Origin: Rheinheimera mangrovi
Lineage (GTDB): Bacteria; Pseudomonadota; Gammaproteobacteria; Enterobacterales; Alteromonadaceae
Reading direction: 5' to 3'
Length of the DNA: 64,000 nucleotides
Assembly (NCBI RefSeq): GCF_003990335.1
Contig: NZ_CP034683.1
Span: forward strand, 3,641,501-3,705,500
Shown here: positions 62,612 to 64,000 of the stretch, piece after piece
Layout: every line of letters begins with the position of its first letter
Position numbering within the stretch: the first letter of the stretch is position 1
The notes under the pieces: generated by a model
Seen by the model: only the letters and a program-made list of their open reading frames with translations
Told to the model about the DNA's origin: nothing
The model's database searches: none
Position numbers and translations under genes: made by a program

Positions 62612-62836
62612 CAGGAATTCCTTTGTAGTCGAGTCTTTATAAACGCATTTTTTCGGGCATAAAAGTTATAACGCTCCAGAATGCGTTTTCACTTTTATCG
62701 ATAGAAAAACAGTTTAAGCACTACATCGGCGACAAAGTTCCTTACGCTAAGCAGGCCAGAGGCTGGAAAAAACGGCTATATTCTAGCCCAAAAGCCTTAT
62801 AGCTGGAACCTTAATCTTCCGGGCAAGGATTTTTTG

Positions 62837-63343
62837 TCAGGGCAGTTGCTCAGGTAAAACCTCATCAGGCAGTGGATAAAAATGCGCACCTGCCCCTTTT
62901 TCTGCCAGCTTGTCTTGTGGATTACGCAATGGGCAATGCGTCATCGATAAACAACCACAGCCGATACACATGCTCAATTGGTCTCTTAAATCAGTCAGTT
63001 GAGCTATGCGCAAATCCAGCTCGGCTTTCCATTGTTCCGACATCTGTTGCCAGTGCTGTTGGTCGGCATGTTGACCTGGTGGCAAAACCGACAAGGCTTT
63101 GCCAATTTGTTCCAGCGGAATACCGGTGCGCTGCGCAACCTTAATAATCGCAACTCTGCGTAATACATCGCGCGAATAACGACGCTGATTCCCTGCATTA
63201 CGTTGACTGTGGATCAGGCCTTTTTGCTCATAAAAATGCAAAGTAGCCACGGACACTCCACTACGTTTCGCCACTTCCCCAACAGATAACACAGTTTTCA
63301 GCGGCTTTTTTTGCTGCTCTCTGACTTCGTTTGTAGCTGCCAT
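62837..63343 (-). CDS. soxR: Redox-sensitive transcriptional activator SoxR
   Basis: MerR-family [2Fe-2S] regulator activated by redox-cycling compounds. 168 residues: winged-helix DNA-binding domain (about 18-85, [21 protein letters not shown]), dimerisation helix, and the iron-sulfur cysteines C126, C129, C131 and C137 in [12 protein letters not shown], the diagnostic C-x2-C-x-C-x5-C pattern. A ~15-residue N-terminal extension precedes the domain. Divergent from the NTF2-like gene at 63416 with a SoxR box between; no soxS is visible. Confidence 0.95.
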   Translation of the reverse strand: MAATNEVREQQKKPLKTVLSVGEVAKRSGVSVATLHFYEQKGLIHSQRNAGNQRRYSRDVLRRVAIIKVAQRTGIPLEQIGKALSVLPPGQHADQQHWQQMSEQWKAELDLRIAQLTDLRDQLSMCIGCGCLSMTHCPLRNPQDKLAEKGAGAHFYPLPDEVLPEQLP

Positions 63344-63353
63344 AAAAAAACTA

Positions 63354-63384
63354 TTGACCTTAACCTAACTTGAGGTTTTAGCAT
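63354..63384 (+). promoter_or_regulatory. SoxR operator within a 19 bp-spaced promoter
   Basis: CCTTAACCTAACTTGAGG at 63358-63375 matches 15 of 18 positions of the E. coli SoxR box CCTCAAGTTAACTTGAGG. It lies between -35 TTGACC (63354-63359) and -10 TAGCAT (63379-63384) with a 19 bp spacer, the elongated spacing that MerR-family activators require. It points toward the NTF2-like gene. Confidence 0.83.
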
Positions 63385-63415
63385 AACCGCAATTTCATTC
63401 ACAGGGGAAGTTTTT

Positions 63416-63826
63416 ATGCTGGAGCATGCGGTTTATCCAATAGGATCGGGGTGCCAGTCTGATCAAGGCTGTGCACAGCAATTATTAAGTCGTTTGCAAC
63501 GCGCCATCAATCAACGTAACTGGCCATTATTCAGGTCCTGTTTTACCGAGCAGGTCGTACTGGTCAATTTATTGGGGCAACGCCTGGCAGGACACGCAGA
63601 ACTGGTACGTTATCAGCAGCAACTGATTGATATGCATCAGGACAGGGTCTGGATATATCAGTTACTGCATCTGCAACAACTGGATTTGGATACCTTTTTA
63701 ATCAATGCGGAGCAGCAGTGGCAACACAGAGGACTACAACATAAAGTGGGCCTGTGCAGCACTCCGCTTTATGTGGTGACACGGCAAGGACGACAGTGGC
63801 GGATTTGCGCTGGTAATACACTTTAA
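63416..63826 (+). CDS. Small NTF2-like (SnoaL/DUF4440-type) protein, predicted SoxR target
   Basis: 136 residues without signal peptide. Helix-rich start (QQLLSRLQRAINQRNWPLFRSCFTEQVVLVN) followed by beta strands with G-x-R-L-A-G-H-A-E-L and a C-terminal TRQGRQWRICAGNTL, the layout of NTF2-like domains where the GHAEL helix and final W-x-I strands are typical. GGGGAAG precedes the ATG. Divergent from soxR and behind a SoxR-type promoter, so probably part of the response to redox-active compounds. Enzymatic activity, if any, is unknown. Confidence 0.72.
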   Translation: MLEHAVYPIGSGCQSDQGCAQQLLSRLQRAINQRNWPLFRSCFTEQVVLVNLLGQRLAGHAELVRYQQQLIDMHQDRVWIYQLLHLQQLDLDTFLINAEQQWQHRGLQHKVGLCSTPLYVVTRQGRQWRICAGNTL

Positions 63827-63905
63827 TCGATAAACGCTGCAGAACCTTTTTAATGAGCTTGTGTTGTTTCATCAGCTCGGGTCAGCCACTTGGTGAATCT
63901 TTTTA

Positions 63906-63945
63906 TCTCCCTTTGTTTGTCAGTGACTTGTCAAACAAAGGGAGA
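63906..63945. repeat. 14 bp perfect inverted repeat near the window end
   Basis: TCTCCCTTTGTTTG (63906-63919) pairs perfectly with CAAACAAAGGGAGA (63932-63945), 12 nt loop. No T-run follows on either strand. It starts 80 bp after the NTF2-like gene; the nature of the next gene is outside the window. Confidence 0.5.
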
Positions 63946-64000
63946 AGAAAGGCCAGTTGCCTGTATTGCCAGAGGATCAGAGTCAGAACTTATGCTCTAT

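Noticed and set aside
63975..64000. Possible further copy of the GTCAGAAC hairpin at the window end
   Set aside because: Only GTCAGAACTTATGCTCT is visible; the complementary arm is imperfect and the sequence is cut off.

Overview
The window is an ordinary-looking, gene-dense gammaproteobacterial chromosome segment with short intergenic gaps, no rRNA or tRNA genes, no phage and no complete insertion sequence. Gene order and protein sequences (ponA divergent from pilMNOPQ-aroKB, argCBFGH, metJ divergent from metBLF, queA-tgt-yajC-secDF, very large PstC/PstA, phoBR) suggest an Alteromonadales/Chromatiales-type aquatic bacterium, most likely Rheinheimera or a close relative. That taxonomic placement is inference from recognised protein sequences, not from a marker RNA.

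Layout. 1-5857 (minus): aroB (cut by the window edge), aroK and the type IV pilus assembly genes pilQ-P-O-N-M. 6009-9486 (plus): penicillin-binding protein 1A and a YebE-like membrane protein. 9556-15161 (minus): the arginine operon argCBFGH with a palindromic repeat inside it. 15389-17781 (minus): a DauA-like SulP transporter and ThpR. 17774-22346 (minus): metB-metL-metF, divergent from metJ, with MetJ operator boxes between. 22973-24214: malic enzyme. 24771-30406 (minus): queA-tgt-yajC-secD-secF. 30587-32254: a periplasmic solute-binding-like protein and oxyR, convergent.

32463-61077 is dominated by phosphorus metabolism: a Pit transporter with its PhoU-like partner, pstSCAB-phoU, ppk-ppx, phoB-phoR, and, divergent from phoBR, a large duplicated beta-helix-type lipoprotein followed by a TonB-dependent receptor. 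Well-formed Pho boxes lie upstream of pstS, pstC, phoB and the lipoprotein gene, and a box-like sequence lies before ppk. Four of them have a -10-like hexamer exactly 10 bp downstream. Embedded among these genes are gcvR, an AI-2E family permease, a CNNM/CorC-type protein, uppP, an M20 amidohydrolase and a YeiH/LysR pair. The end (61136-63826) holds a second SulP transporter, soxR and a divergent NTF2-like gene with a SoxR-type operator.

Most noteworthy: (1) the predicted PhoB-controlled lipoprotein/TonB-receptor pair, a candidate outer-membrane phosphorus acquisition system; (2) an apparent single-base frameshift splitting pstA; (3) a dispersed 120-130 bp palindromic repeat family with two full copies and one 43 bp derivative, two of the three next to Pho genes; (4) a SoxR box with 19 bp promoter spacing driving a small NTF2-like gene; (5) tandem unexplained hairpins in the maeB-secF gap.
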